Positions 31,181-44,067 of a stretch of DNA of 64,000 nucleotides are shown in pieces. The stretch comes from Candidatus Azobacteroides pseudotrichonymphae genomovar. CFP2 (lineage in GTDB: Bacteria; Bacteroidota; Bacteroidia; Bacteroidales; Azobacteroidaceae). The position numbers and the translations under genes were made by a program. The notes beneath the pieces are model-generated. The model was not told where the DNA came from, made no database searches, and worked only from the letters and a program-made list of their open reading frames with translations. Position 1 is the first letter of the stretch; each line of letters starts with the position of its first letter. The stretch covers positions 882,001 through 946,000 of the forward strand of contig NC_011565.1 of assembly GCF_000010645.1 (NCBI RefSeq), written 5' to 3'.

Positions 31181-33172
31181 ATGAATATAAAACAAAAGAT
31201 AGATAATTTAAGACAAGAAATAGATAATTGGAATTATCGATATTATGTAATATATCAACCAATTGTCAGTGATTTTGAATTCGATAAAAAATTAAAAGAA
31301 CTAGAAAAACTGGAAGCTCAATATCCGGAATATTACGACTATTATTCTCCTACACAACGAATAGGAAACGATATCAATAATAATTTCGCACAAATAAATC
31401 ATATTTATCCAATGCTTTCTCTTTCTAATACTTATTCATGGGAGGGAATAAATGACTTTTATAATAGAATAAAAAAAATACTTAATGAAAATTTTGTAAT
31501 TGCTTGCGAATTAAAGTACGATGGAGTTTCTATTTCTTTGATTTATGAAAGTGGTTTATTGTTACGTGCTGTTACACGAGGAGATGGAACTACCGGAGAT
31601 GATGTTACAACAAATATTCGTACAGTTAAAAGTATTCCTTTAAAATTATATGGGAATAATTATCCTAGGTTCTTTGAAATACGAGGTGAAATAGTTTTTC
31701 CTTGGGCCGCTTTCAACAAAATAAATAAAGAAAGAATAGAAAACAGTGAACCCCCATTTGCTAATCCTCGGAATGCTGCTGCAGGGACATTGAAAACACT
31801 CAATCCGCAAGTCGTTTCACAGCGTAATTTAGATGCTTATTTATACCAACTTTTAGGTGATAATCTTTCTAGCGATAGTCATTATGAAAATCTACAACTT
31901 GCCCAAGGTTGGGGATTTAAAGTTTCAAATATTATCAAATGTTGTAAAACGATAGATGAAATTGAAAATTTCATCAACTATTGGGGTAAATGGAAAAAAA
32001 GTCTGCCTTTTGCAGTGGACGGTGTTGTATTAAAAGTGGATTCTATTCGTCAACAATCACTTTTGGGACGAATAGCTAAATCACCGCGCTGGGCCATTGC
32101 TTACAAATTTCAATCAGAAACTGTCAAAACAACCTTACATTCTGTAGATTTTCAAGTAGGAAGAACTGGAATTATTACACCTATTGCTAATTTAGAACCA
32201 GTATTACTATCTGGCACAATAGTTAAACGGGCCTCGTTACACAACGAAGATATCATTAATGCCCTTGATTTACACATTGGCGACCAATGCTACGTAGAAA
32301 AAGGGGGAGAGATTATCCCTAAAATTACCGGTATAAACAAAGAAGCACGATTGACATTTGGAAACAAAGCAGTGAATTTCCCTAAAAATTGCCCAGCTTG
32401 CAATACGCCTTTAATACGTTTTCAAAATGAAACAGCTTACTATTGTCCAAACTATACTCAATGCAAACCCCAAATAAAAGGGATGATAACTCATTTTGCA
32501 AGCAGAAAGGCTATGAACATTAATGTAGGGGAAGAAACGATTGAAACATTTTACAGAGCAGGATTAGTTCGTGATATTGCCGATCTTTACGAAATAAAAA
32601 TAGATGATATTCTTCAATTAAAGCGATGGGCAGAAAAAAGTGCAATCAATTTCGTAGAGAGTGTACAACAATCTAAACAAGTTCCTTACGAACGTGTTTT
32701 ATACGGACTAGGAATCCATTTCGTAGGTGAAGTCGTAGCTAAGAGATTAGCTAAAGCATTCCCTACAATAGAACAACTATCAATAGCGAATAATGAACAA
32801 CTAACGACAATAGATGGAATCGGTAACCAAATAGCTCAAAGTGTTATTCAATATTTTAGTAATGAAAACAACCTTCAATTAATTAGACGCTTAAAATTAT
32901 ATGGATTACAGCTATTTACGATTCAAAAGATATTTATCGATAACAAATTAGCAGGTAAAACATTTATCATCAGCGGAATATTTCGTAAATATTCTCGCGA
33001 CAAGTATAAAGAATTGATAGAAAACAACGGAGGGAAAAATGTCTCTTCTCTTTCGGCAAAAACCGATTTTATTCTTTCTGGTGTTAATATGGGACCTGTC
33101 AAATTAATAAAAGCTCAACGGTTCGGAATAAAAATAATTTCAGAAGATGAATTCCTCAAAATGATAGAATAG
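31181..33172 (+). CDS. ligA: NAD+-dependent DNA ligase LigA
   Basis: 663 residues. NAD-binding Ia domain (NWNYRYYVIYQPIVSDFEFD), adenylation Lys112 (ACELKYDGVSISL), AVTRGDGTTGDDVTTNIRTV, FFEIRGEIVFP, NPRNAAAGTLK, and KSPRWAIAYKF. The OB fold (VGRTGIITPIANLEPVLLSG), a four-Cys zinc finger (CPACNTPL, CPNYTQC), HhH repeats and a C-terminal BRCT domain (about 585-663) complete the standard architecture. It joins Okazaki fragments and repair nicks. Convergent with dnaX with only four bases between the stop codons. Confidence 0.97.
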   Translation: MNIKQKIDNLRQEIDNWNYRYYVIYQPIVSDFEFDKKLKELEKLEAQYPEYYDYYSPTQRIGNDINNNFAQINHIYPMLSLSNTYSWEGINDFYNRIKKILNENFVIACELKYDGVSISLIYESGLLLRAVTRGDGTTGDDVTTNIRTVKSIPLKLYGNNYPRFFEIRGEIVFPWAAFNKINKERIENSEPPFANPRNAAAGTLKTLNPQVVSQRNLDAYLYQLLGDNLSSDSHYENLQLAQGWGFKVSNIIKCCKTIDEIENFINYWGKWKKSLPFAVDGVVLKVDSIRQQSLLGRIAKSPRWAIAYKFQSETVKTTLHSVDFQVGRTGIITPIANLEPVLLSGTIVKRASLHNEDIINALDLHIGDQCYVEKGGEIIPKITGINKEARLTFGNKAVNFPKNCPACNTPLIRFQNETAYYCPNYTQCKPQIKGMITHFASRKAMNINVGEETIETFYRAGLVRDIADLYEIKIDDILQLKRWAEKSAINFVESVQQSKQVPYERVLYGLGIHFVGEVVAKRLAKAFPTIEQLSIANNEQLTTIDGIGNQIAQSVIQYFSNENNLQLIRRLKLYGLQLFTIQKIFIDNKLAGKTFIISGIFRKYSRDKYKELIENNGGKNVSSLSAKTDFILSGVNMGPVKLIKAQRFGIKIISEDEFLKMIE

Positions 33173-33176
33173 CAAA

Positions 33177-34592
33177 TTAATAACTCAAATTAAATGTTTC
33201 CACAAGTATAATTAAGACAGGATTTTTTTTAGTTAGAAACTCGAACTTTTCTTTATCGGTAAAGAGTTGTTGTTGAGGATATACTTGATTTCTTTCATTA
33301 TCTATATCTTCAGTACTCTTTTTCAAAGAAAATCTCAATTTATTTACTTTGAGTAACAAATCGGGAATTTCTGATTCTATGATAGATTTTTTTTCACTGA
33401 CAAAAACTTGTTCTTGTTTAACTGAAACATTTTTCTCTTTTGCGATCAAAGGTTCGATCACTCTTTTTTTTTTATCTTTTCCATCAGTCAGTAACTGACA
33501 ACATAGTTGACACAGACGAATAAGTAATAATTCTACAAGCAAACGTTTGTTTTTACTATATCTATAATTTAAATCACATTCATTGCTAAGTTCAAGGGCA
33601 TTGTACAAAAAATCACTTGTGCATTGTTTGGAAAGATTCAGATATTTCTCTCTTATAGCGGAATCACCTATTTCAAATAAAACAATAGTTTGTGGATCCT
33701 TACAAACCATTATATCACGAAAAAAGTCAGATAAACCCACAATAACTTGCTGTAAATCAAAACCTTTTCTTATGATCTTATTGAGAATAAGTAAACTACA
33801 ACTTACATCTCCAATAAGAATAGCTTCTACTAATCGAAAATAGTACTCATAATCCAATACATTCAAATTTTCAATAACTGATTGATAAGTAATATTGTTA
33901 GCAGAAAAACTAGCCACTCGATCAAAAATGGATAAAGCATCACGCATTCCACCATCGGCTTTTTGAGCAATAATGTTTAAAGCTTCTCTTTCAGTAGAAA
34001 TATTTTCATTTTGAGCTATATATTCCAAGTATTCAACTATATCGTTAATAGTGATCCTACTAAAATCATAAATTTGACAACGTGATAAAATAGTTGGAAT
34101 AATCTTATATTTTTCGGTAGTGGCCAATATAAACATTGCATGATGAGGTGGTTCTTCCAATGTCTTCAAAAATGCATTAAATGCGGAAGTAGACAACATA
34201 TGAACCTCATCTATAATATAAACTTTATAATGTCCTATTTGAGGAGGTATTCGCATTTGCTCCGTCAAAAAACGAATATTTTCTACTGAATTGTTAGAAG
34301 CAGCGTCCAACTCATAAATGTTATGAGAACGATTTTCATTAAATGATTGGCAAAAATCACATTCATTACAAGCTTCACCGTCTTCTTTGAGACATGTACA
34401 ATTGATAGTTTTTGCAAAAATACGGGCACAAGTAGTTTTTCCCACACCACGTGGTCCACAAAAAAGGTAAGCATGTGCCAATTTGCTATTTTGAATAGCA
34501 TTTTTAAGTGTTGTAATTAATGGTCTTTGTCCAACTACCGATTGGAAAGTAGCAGGACGATACCTTCTTGCTGACACGATATAGTCACTCAT
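33177..34592 (-). CDS. dnaX: DNA polymerase III subunit gamma/tau (shortened)
   Basis: 471 residues. The AAA+ clamp-loader part is complete: ARRYRPATFQSVVGQ, Walker A GPRGVGKTTCARIFAKTINC, zinc Cys cluster (CLKEDGEACNECDFC), Walker B YIIDEVHMLS, sensor LATTEKYKIIPTILSRCQ, and ADGGMRDALSIFD. Domain III runs to about residue 365. After that the Bacteroides protein has roughly 140-180 more residues, but here only a Lys-rich linker and a short helix remain. The extreme C terminus (DKEKFEFLTKKNPVLIILVETFNL) still resembles the Bacteroides end, so the loss looks internal. Clamp loading should work; tau contacts with polymerase may be altered. Confidence 0.93.
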   Translation of the reverse strand: MSDYIVSARRYRPATFQSVVGQRPLITTLKNAIQNSKLAHAYLFCGPRGVGKTTCARIFAKTINCTCLKEDGEACNECDFCQSFNENRSHNIYELDAASNNSVENIRFLTEQMRIPPQIGHYKVYIIDEVHMLSTSAFNAFLKTLEEPPHHAMFILATTEKYKIIPTILSRCQIYDFSRITINDIVEYLEYIAQNENISTEREALNIIAQKADGGMRDALSIFDRVASFSANNITYQSVIENLNVLDYEYYFRLVEAILIGDVSCSLLILNKIIRKGFDLQQVIVGLSDFFRDIMVCKDPQTIVLFEIGDSAIREKYLNLSKQCTSDFLYNALELSNECDLNYRYSKNKRLLVELLLIRLCQLCCQLLTDGKDKKKRVIEPLIAKEKNVSVKQEQVFVSEKKSIIESEIPDLLLKVNKLRFSLKKSTEDIDNERNQVYPQQQLFTDKEKFEFLTKKNPVLIILVETFNLSY

Positions 34593-34601
34593 AAAATATA
34601 C

Positions 34602-34618
34602 TTAACCTATCGGGTTAA
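34602..34618. promoter_or_regulatory. Short inverted repeat between dnaX and the H1-like gene
   Basis: TTAACC and GGTTAA flank TATCG, 10 bases upstream of the dnaX ATG. It could be a small operator or leader hairpin for dnaX. Nothing else supports a role. Confidence 0.3.
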
Positions 34619-34669
34619 TTCAAAATATTTAATTTGTATTTGGTCAATTTATAAAAAAAAATAAAACAA

Positions 34670-34700
34670 TTTGGTAATAACTTACAAATATTTATTTTTG
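34670..34700 (+). promoter_or_regulatory. Bacteroidetes promoter of the H1-like gene (-33 TTTG, -7 TATTTTTG)
   Basis: TTTG at 34670-34673, 19 bases, then TATTTTTG at 34693-34700. Both boxes and the spacing match the known Bacteroidetes sigma-ABfr consensus exactly. It predicts a short leader of about 35 bases before the ATG at 34742. Confidence 0.75.
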
Positions 34701-34741
34701 TGCAAATATATTTCTCGATTGATGATTATAAAATGGATGTT

Positions 34742-34918
34742 ATGGAAAATTTATTGGTAACTATTCAGGAAAATTTTACGTCTTTTAAAAAAGACGCTAC
34801 TGCTCAAATAGAAAAAGGGAATAAAGCTGCAGGCACGCGTGCAAGAAAAATTTCTTTAACCATTGAAAAAGCTCTAAAAGAATTTCGTAAGAAATCCATT
34901 AAGGCATCGAATGAATAA
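34742..34918 (+). CDS. Small basic histone H1-like (Hc1-type) DNA-binding protein
   Basis: 58 residues from the ATG at 34742 (MENLLVTIQENFTSFKKDA). Two further upstream possible starts exist (ATG at 34733, GTG at 34700), but the GTG overlaps the -7 box. The sequence is rich in Lys and Arg and carries the Bacteroidetes H1-like core GNKAAGTRARKISLTIEKALKEFRKKS. These proteins are predicted to bind and compact DNA. It is a single-gene unit with a strong promoter in front and a hairpin terminator about 130 bases behind, as expected for an abundant small protein. Confidence 0.9.
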   Translation: MENLLVTIQENFTSFKKDATAQIEKGNKAAGTRARKISLTIEKALKEFRKKSIKASNE

Positions 34919-35044
34919 ACAAAACTTCTTTTTACAGAAGAGAAGGATAAAGTTTATATGCATTGTCCTTCCTCTTTGTATGTGAAAAACCTAAGTGAAC
35001 GATTCGAAAATATCTCGAGGAGATTGGGTTCCTATAACAACAAA

Positions 35045-35080
35045 AAAACAACTATCTATCAACAGATAGATGGTTGTTTT
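35045..35080 (+). terminator. Rho-independent terminator, usable on both strands
   Basis: CAACTATCTATC (35049-35060) and GATAGATGGTTG (35065-35076) pair over 12 bases with one G-T, loop AACA, followed by TTTT. An A-run precedes it, so it could also end minus-strand transcripts coming from thiD. It is the clearest terminator in the window. Confidence 0.75.
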
Positions 35081-35322
35081 ACATTGCAACAATGAATATT
35101 AATAATTTAATAACACCTATGCTATTGTTGACATAAACTAAATAATCATTAAAACCCAGATTTTATTTGGGTGTATCTCTTGTGCGGAAAAAACTTTCAA
35201 GCAGAAGATGAACTGTTCGTAGATTTACTTTGATTGGAAATTGTAAATCAATCTGAAGAAGAAAGTGGAGATAGGGGAGGGGAGATGAGAAAGAAGAAGT
35301 CATTCAAGCAGTGAATATTTGT

Positions 35323-35368
35323 AGTATATCTTTACTAAAAGATACAGTATATCTTTACTAAAAGATAC
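35323..35368. repeat. Perfect 23-base tandem duplication, each unit a hairpin
   Basis: Two identical copies (35323-35345 and 35346-35368) of agtatatctttactaaaaga plus tac. Within each, TATCTTT and AAAGATA form a 7-base stem with loop ACTA. It lies about 80 bases beyond the thiD stop. The exact identity of the copies points to recent duplication. Confidence 0.85.
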
Positions 35369-35449
35369 AAAGACCCCCCTTTAGTCTTCTAACCTAATTC
35401 GTATCGTAGATGTTTTATTCACGCATAGCGTAGATTAATTCAAAGGTAC

Positions 35450-38285
<2,836 letters not shown>

Positions 38286-41042
38286 TTAATCAAAAACAAT
38301 GTTTACGATTTTATTAGGAATGATAATTATTTTTTTTGGTATTTTGTTTTTCAACCATTTTTTTGAACTTTCACATTTTAATACTGTATCCTTAACATTT
38401 TCCTCAGATATTTTTTTTGGAAAATTCAATATGAAACGAGCTTTACCATTGAACGAAACAGTATATTTCACATTTTCTTCTTTTAAATATTCCTCATTAC
38501 ACTTAGGGAATTGTGAATCGAAAATTGTTGCTTCATTACCTAATAGATGCCATAATTCTTCAGCAATATGAGGGGCAAAAGGAGCAAGTACAATAACTAA
38601 ATCGCTCAGTATAGAATGCTTACTGCATTTCAATAATGTCAACTCATTTATACAAATCATAAAAGCCGCTACAGAAGTATTGAAAGAAAAATTTTCAATA
38701 TCCCAACTCACCTTTTTAATCAATTTGTGAATTGATTTCAGCTCTTTATCAAGAGGTAAAGAGTTTGAAACTTTAAGTACATCATTTTCAAAAAATAAAT
38801 TCCATAAACGTTTTAAAAAACGAGCAATTCCATCTATCCCCTTTGTATCCCATGGTTTAGATTGTTCCAATGGTCCCAAAAACATTTCATATAAACGAAA
38901 TGCATCCGCTCCAAATCTATTTACTATATTGTCAGGACTAACTGTATTGAACATAGACTTTGACATCTTTTCTATTGCCCAACCACAAACATATTTCCCA
39001 TTTTCCAAAATAAATTCGGCATTTTTATATTCTGAGTTCCAATCTCTAAAAGATTCAATATTCAAAACATCATCAAAAACTAGATTGATATCTACATGAA
39101 TAGGGGTAACATCGTATTGATGCTTTAGCCCGTAAGAAACAAACGTATTAGTATTCTTTATTCGATAAACAAAGTTGGAACGTCCCTGAATCATCCCTTG
39201 ATTGATTAATTTCTTGAAAGGTTCTTCTTTTGCAACAATACCTAAATCGAACAAAAATTTATTCCAAAAACGACTGTAAATCAAGTGTCCTGTAGCATGC
39301 TCTATTCCACCAATATATAAATCTACATTTTGCCAATATTCATTAGCTTCAGAAGAAACTAAACATTCACTGTTATGTGGGTCTTCGTACCGTAAGTAAT
39401 AAGCCGAAGAACCAGCAAATCCAGGCATAGTAGTTAATTCCAACGGATAACCTTTGTATGTCCAATTTTTAGCACGCCCTAGTGGAGGTTTTCCAGTTTC
39501 AGCAGGTAAAAATTTATCTATTTCTGGAAGTTTAATAGGAAGGTCTTCCTCATCTACAGCATAGGGTATTCCATTTTTATAGTAAATAGGAAAAGGTTCT
39601 CCCCAATATCGTTGGCGACTAAAAATAGCATCGCGTAAGCGATAATTAACCTTGATTTTTCCTAAATTTTCATCTTTTATATATTCTTTCACTTTTTGAA
39701 TAGCCTGCTTTACTGATAAACCATTTAAGAAATCGGAATTTGTCATAATCCCCTCTTTAATGTCAAAACTTTCTTTAGATATATCAATATCCTCAATTAA
39801 AGGAATTATTGGTAAATCAAAATGTTTAGCAAAAGCATAATCACGACTGTCATGTGCAGGAACAGCCATGACAGCTCCTGTCCCATAGTCAGCTAATATA
39901 TAATCGGAAATCCAAATAGGAATCGTTTCCCCACTTATTGGGTGTACAGCATAAGAACCCGTAAATACTCCTGTTACTTTTCTATTGCTGATACGTTCTC
40001 TTTCAGTACGCCTCTTCACCAAATTTAAATAGGAATCGACCGAATCCTTTTTCTTAGAAATTATTGTCTGTGTGAGCCATTCACTTTCAGGAGCAATTAC
40101 TATAAATGTAACTCCAAAAATGGTTTCAGGACGAGTGGTAAAAATCATAAATTCAATATTTTCATCCTTAATTTTAAACCTTAATTCTACTCCTTCTGAA
40201 CGTCCTATCCAATTGCGCTGCATCTTTTTCAATGAATCCGTCCACTCTATTTTATCCAACCCTTCTAACAAACGTTTAGCATAAGCTGAAATACGTAAAC
40301 ACCACTGACGCATCTTACGTTGTTCCACTGTATAACCACCACGTATAGATATACCTCCACTTATTTCATCATTGGCTAAAACAGTTCCCAAAGCTGGACA
40401 CCAATTCACTACAATATCTGATAAATAAGCAATACGATAATTCATTAGTATTGCCTGCTTGCTTTTTTCATCTTTCATTTGCCACTCATTTGCTGTCAAA
40501 TGAATTTCTTTGGTACAAGCAAGATGTAATCCTCCAGTTCCTTGATTTTCCAAAATTTTTACCAATTCAGTAATAGGCCGCGCCCTTTGTGCTTCTTTGC
40601 AATAATATGAATTGAACATTTGAATAAACACCCACTGTGTCCACTGATAATATTTAGGGTCACAAGTGCGAATCTCTCTATCCCAATCAAAACAAAAACC
40701 AATTTTATCTAATTGCTTCCTGTAACGATTGATGTTTTCCTTAGTAGTTATAGACGGATGCTGACCTGTTTGAATAGCGTATTGTTCGGCTGGAAGTCCA
40801 TAAGCATCGTAACCCATAGGATGCAATACATTAAAACCTTTTAATCGTTTGTAACGGGCATAAATATCAGAAGCAATATATCCAAGTGGATGACCGACAT
40901 GTAACCCTACACCAGACGGATAAGGAAACATATCCAATACATAATATTTCGGTTTATTCCTATCTATATTTACCTGATAAGTACGATTTTCTTTCCAATA
41001 TTTTTGCCATTTTTTTTCTATAGCATCAAAATCATATTTCAT
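38286..41042 (-). CDS. leuS: Leucyl-tRNA synthetase
   Basis: 918 residues, class I. HIGH motif appears as [22 protein letters not shown]; the editing domain carries [20 protein letters not shown] and [26 protein letters not shown] is [20 protein letters not shown]. The leucine-specific C-terminal region ends in [15 protein letters not shown]. Length is close to Bacteroidetes LeuS (about 940). The editing threonine and aspartate regions look intact, so proofreading is probably kept. Confidence 0.96.
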   Translation of the reverse strand: MKYDFDAIEKKWQKYWKENRTYQVNIDRNKPKYYVLDMFPYPSGVGLHVGHPLGYIASDIYARYKRLKGFNVLHPMGYDAYGLPAEQYAIQTGQHPSITTKENINRYRKQLDKIGFCFDWDREIRTCDPKYYQWTQWVFIQMFNSYYCKEAQRARPITELVKILENQGTGGLHLACTKEIHLTANEWQMKDEKSKQAILMNYRIAYLSDIVVNWCPALGTVLANDEISGGISIRGGYTVEQRKMRQWCLRISAYAKRLLEGLDKIEWTDSLKKMQRNWIGRSEGVELRFKIKDENIEFMIFTTRPETIFGVTFIVIAPESEWLTQTIISKKKDSVDSYLNLVKRRTERERISNRKVTGVFTGSYAVHPISGETIPIWISDYILADYGTGAVMAVPAHDSRDYAFAKHFDLPIIPLIEDIDISKESFDIKEGIMTNSDFLNGLSVKQAIQKVKEYIKDENLGKIKVNYRLRDAIFSRQRYWGEPFPIYYKNGIPYAVDEEDLPIKLPEIDKFLPAETGKPPLGRAKNWTYKGYPLELTTMPGFAGSSAYYLRYEDPHNSECLVSSEANEYWQNVDLYIGGIEHATGHLIYSRFWNKFLFDLGIVAKEEPFKKLINQGMIQGRSNFVYRIKNTNTFVSYGLKHQYDVTPIHVDINLVFDDVLNIESFRDWNSEYKNAEFILENGKYVCGWAIEKMSKSMFNTVSPDNIVNRFGADAFRLYEMFLGPLEQSKPWDTKGIDGIARFLKRLWNLFFENDVLKVSNSLPLDKELKSIHKLIKKVSWDIENFSFNTSVAAFMICINELTLLKCSKHSILSDLVIVLAPFAPHIAEELWHLLGNEATIFDSQFPKCNEEYLKEENVKYTVSFNGKARFILNFPKKISEENVKDTVLKCESSKKWLKNKIPKKIIIIPNKIVNIVFD

Positions 41043-41753
41043 AGCTTCTTTGTAATAAGTCTTTATTCAAGCATATTAACATTATGTTAAATAACATATC
41101 CCACTCCCAAAGTGGTCTAACCTCCAAGTTACAAGTTAGATTTAGATGCAAAGCAAAAAAACATATTTGACATTTGCAAGATCTATCGATGTTAAAAACA
41201 TTCGAAATTATCTTCTAATATACCTCACGAGAAAATTCTTCCCGTTTTCTTTCCTCGATGTCATCTATGGAAGTATAGAAGACGCTTTCACTCCCAATGC
41301 ATTAGTTATATTTATACTCCTCAGCTAGATCTATACTAGATTCTATGACCGTACTTAGAATAGATACAGAGATTATCGTACACATCTGAATAAAATTACA
41401 GTGTATAAAAAGTCTCTAACTTGAACAACATAAGAGAAATAGATTTCCTACACTTGGCTGTGAGTTCCTTGTTTGATCTTCCCTCCATATCCCTTACATT
41501 TCAGAATCTCTTGTTGATACATTGATGATGTAACTTATCCTACGGATAGAGTAAACTGGTTACGAACCAGCATTTCCAATGAAAAATTTAGAACAGCCAC
41601 TTTGTGCCACTATCACTTATACTCCTACTGTAACAAGAGTACTTAGTGGTGCAAACACCCATCAATCTCTCCAATAAAATAAGACATCATTGTTTGAAAC
41701 AAAAAATGACTAATTTTGGATGTTTCAAGCCAATCATTTAGAAAAGTTTTTCC
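41043..41753. other. 710-bp spacer without a gene, upstream of sufB and leuS
   Basis: The longest blank stretch in the window. The largest frame is 60 codons (41146-41328, plus) with no recognisable family. Small hairpins occur at 41101-41115 (CCACT/AGTGG) and 41556-41570 (CTGGTT/AACCAG). The sufB -7 box lies at the right edge. Base composition is less extreme than in other spacers, which fits a decayed gene, but I could not identify which. Confidence 0.55.
41711..41718 (+). promoter_or_regulatory. Bacteroidetes-type -7 element upstream of sufB
   Basis: TAATTTTG, an exact TAnnTTTG, 36 bases before the sufB ATG. A weaker ATTG occurs 18 bases upstream of it as a possible -33. Confidence 0.5.
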
Positions 41754-43211
41754 ATGCCAGATAAAGAAAATCCAAATGATACAATGTTGCAAACATTTGC
41801 AGATAAAGACTATGAATATGGTTTTACTTCAAATGTAAGTACAGAATTAATCCCTTACGGATTAAGCAAAGATGTTATTTGTCTTATCTCTGCTAAAAAA
41901 AACGAGCCAAAATGGTTACTCGATTTTCGCTTAAAATCTTATTATTATTGGTTAAGGCAACAAATGCCTACTTGGACACATCTCAAGATCCCACCTATCG
42001 ACTATCAAAACATTATTTATTATGCTGCTCCTAAACCCAAAGGAAAATTACAATACCCTGATGAAATTGATCCAGAATTGATTAAAACATTCAATAAATT
42101 AGGGGTTCCCTTACAGGAACAGAAAATTTTTTCTGGTACAGCTGTAGATGCTGTAATGGATAGTATTTCAATTAAAACAACTTTTAAAGAAAAATTAGCA
42201 GAAAAAGGCATTATCTTTTGTTCTTTTAGTGAGGCAGTTCAAGAATATTCCGATTTAGTAAAAAAATATTTAGGTAGTGTAGTGCCTTATCGTGATAATT
42301 TTTTTTCTGCATTAAATTCAGCTGTATTCAGCGATGGCTCATTCGTATTTATTCCTAAGGGAATAAGATGTCCAATGGAATTATCTACATATTTTCGTAT
42401 AAACGCTATGAATACTGGCCAGTTCGAACGAACTCTAATCATAGCAGAAGAAGGTTCTTATGTTAGTTATTTGGAGGGATGCACAGCCCCTATGCGGGAT
42501 AAAAATCAATTACACGCTGCTATTGTTGAAATAATTGCATTGGATCATGCTGAAGTAAAATATTCAACTGTTCAAAATTGGTATCCAGGAGACAAAAATG
42601 GGAAAGGCGGAATCTACAATTTTGTAACTAAACGCGGGATTTGCAAAGGAGCATTTTCCAAAATTTCATGGACACAAGTAGAAACCGGTTCATCTATTAC
42701 GTGGAAATATCCAAGTTGTATTCTTGCAGGAGACAATTCTATCGGTGAATTCTATTCGGTTGCCGTTACCAATAATTACCAACAAGCAGATACTGGAACT
42801 AAGATGATACATTTAGGTAAAAATACTCGCAGCAGAATTGTATCCAAGGGGATTTCAACAGGAAAAAGTCAAAATAGTTATCGTGGATTGATTCATATTA
42901 GTAAAGAAGCAAAAAATGCACGCAATCATTCGCAATGTGATAGTTTATTACTAAGTGATACTTGTGGGGCACATACTTTTCCTTATATGGATATCAAAAA
43001 TAATTCAGCAGTTGTAGAACACGAAGCCACAACTTCTAAAATTAGCGAAGACCAATTGTTTTATTGTAACCAACGAGGTATTTCCAAGGAGAATGCGATA
43101 AATCTAATAATAAACGGATATGTTGAAGAAATACTAAATAAACTTCCCATGGAATTTGCAATGGAAGCCCATAAACTATTACAAATTACTTTAGAAGGAA
43201 ATGTAGGGTAA
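41754..43211 (+). CDS. sufB: Fe-S cluster assembly protein SufB
   Basis: 485 residues. Family strings: [35 protein letters not shown] (conserved scaffold region), [32 protein letters not shown] and the C-terminal [24 protein letters not shown] with conserved His and Cys. It forms the SufBC2D scaffold with SufC and SufD. Here it is cut off from sufCDS by about 4.1 kb carrying plsC (opposite strand), aspartokinase and pgm. The stop is two bases from the convergent plsC stop. Confidence 0.97.
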   Translation: MPDKENPNDTMLQTFADKDYEYGFTSNVSTELIPYGLSKDVICLISAKKNEPKWLLDFRLKSYYYWLRQQMPTWTHLKIPPIDYQNIIYYAAPKPKGKLQYPDEIDPELIKTFNKLGVPLQEQKIFSGTAVDAVMDSISIKTTFKEKLAEKGIIFCSFSEAVQEYSDLVKKYLGSVVPYRDNFFSALNSAVFSDGSFVFIPKGIRCPMELSTYFRINAMNTGQFERTLIIAEEGSYVSYLEGCTAPMRDKNQLHAAIVEIIALDHAEVKYSTVQNWYPGDKNGKGGIYNFVTKRGICKGAFSKISWTQVETGSSITWKYPSCILAGDNSIGEFYSVAVTNNYQQADTGTKMIHLGKNTRSRIVSKGISTGKSQNSYRGLIHISKEAKNARNHSQCDSLLLSDTCGAHTFPYMDIKNNSAVVEHEATTSKISEDQLFYCNQRGISKENAINLIINGYVEEILNKLPMEFAMEAHKLLQITLEGNVG

Positions 43212-43213
43212 GA

Positions 43214-43957
43214 CTACTCACTCCTATATTGTTCCCAGAGTGAAGATTCTATCTTCTTCCAAGCTTTATCGCTCAGTAAATGAATATTGGGTGCCATTGG
43301 TATTAAATCTGCCGTGCTAATGGGGTCATGAATTATTATTTCCATTCTATGAGGACAAATAAAAATAGTATTCCGAGGCATCACTTCATATGAACCATTA
43401 AGTGTAATTGGGACAATTGGCAATTGGAGATCCAATGCTATGCGAAAAGCACCATTTTTAAATTTTCCTAATTTACCTGTTGCTGTACGAGAACCTTCCG
43501 GAAAAATAGCAATAGAAGCACCATTTTTAAATTTCTCTTTGGCTTCATAAATAGCTTTTACTCTTGTCATTGGTGATGAGTCATCCACAAAAATAAAACC
43601 AGACAATTCACAAGCCTTACCTACAAAAGGTATCTTCCGCAAACTCCGTTTCATAATCCATTTGATTGGAATACCCAGATAACCAAAAATTAGCCAACAA
43701 TCATAAATTCCCTGATGATTAGCAACAAAAACATAAGATTGATTTTTCTTCAATTTCTCCTTACCAGTTACTTTTATTCTACAAAAGGTAATTATACAAT
43801 TAAATCTCGACCATATCTTACATGGGTAGTAGCTAAAAACCTTTTCACTACCTAGCAAGCATCCTATTACAGTAACAATAGCCACTATTATAGTGAATAA
43901 TAAAAATAACGGTAACCAAATAAAAATTTGATACAAAGAAATGAAAAACTTTCTCAT
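43214..43957 (-). CDS. plsC: 1-acyl-sn-glycerol-3-phosphate acyltransferase
   Basis: 247 residues from the ATG at 43957 (MRKFFISLYQIFIWLPLFLL). An N-terminal membrane helix (about 10-35) is followed by the acyltransferase motifs: I is VFVANHQGIYDCWLIFG (HX4D), II SGFIFVDD, III IAIFPEGSRTATGKLG, IV LPIVPITLNGS. It acylates lysophosphatidic acid to phosphatidic acid. The frame opens eight codons earlier at TTG, which homologues do not support. It lies on the opposite strand between sufB and the rest of the suf genes. Confidence 0.94.
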   Translation of the reverse strand: MRKFFISLYQIFIWLPLFLLFTIIVAIVTVIGCLLGSEKVFSYYPCKIWSRFNCIITFCRIKVTGKEKLKKNQSYVFVANHQGIYDCWLIFGYLGIPIKWIMKRSLRKIPFVGKACELSGFIFVDDSSPMTRVKAIYEAKEKFKNGASIAIFPEGSRTATGKLGKFKNGAFRIALDLQLPIVPITLNGSYEVMPRNTIFICPHRMEIIIHDPISTADLIPMAPNIHLLSDKAWKKIESSLWEQYRSE

Positions 43958-44067
43958 AGCTACTATAGCATAAAACCACAATATAGTTCCTACAGGTTTA
44001 CTATAAATAATTAAATTTACAAAAAATTATGAATGGAGTTTTACTAAAAAACTTTTAAAAGTCAAAA

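Larger units (their letters stand above)
34919..35449. other. 530-bp spacer after the H1-like gene
   Basis: No credible reading frame. It holds a terminator hairpin (35045-35080) and a perfect tandem duplication of a 23-base hairpin unit (35323-35368). The stretch 35200-35300 is purine-rich (repeated gaagaag/ggggag), perhaps the relic of an acidic coding region. Confidence 0.6.

Noticed and set aside
41146..41328. 60-codon plus-strand frame as a gene
   Set aside because: No similarity I can recognise; start and composition are not gene-like.
41556..41570. tRNA-like stem (CTGGTT-ACG-AACCAG)
   Set aside because: No acceptor stem, D-arm or T-arm can be placed around it, and the loop has only three bases.
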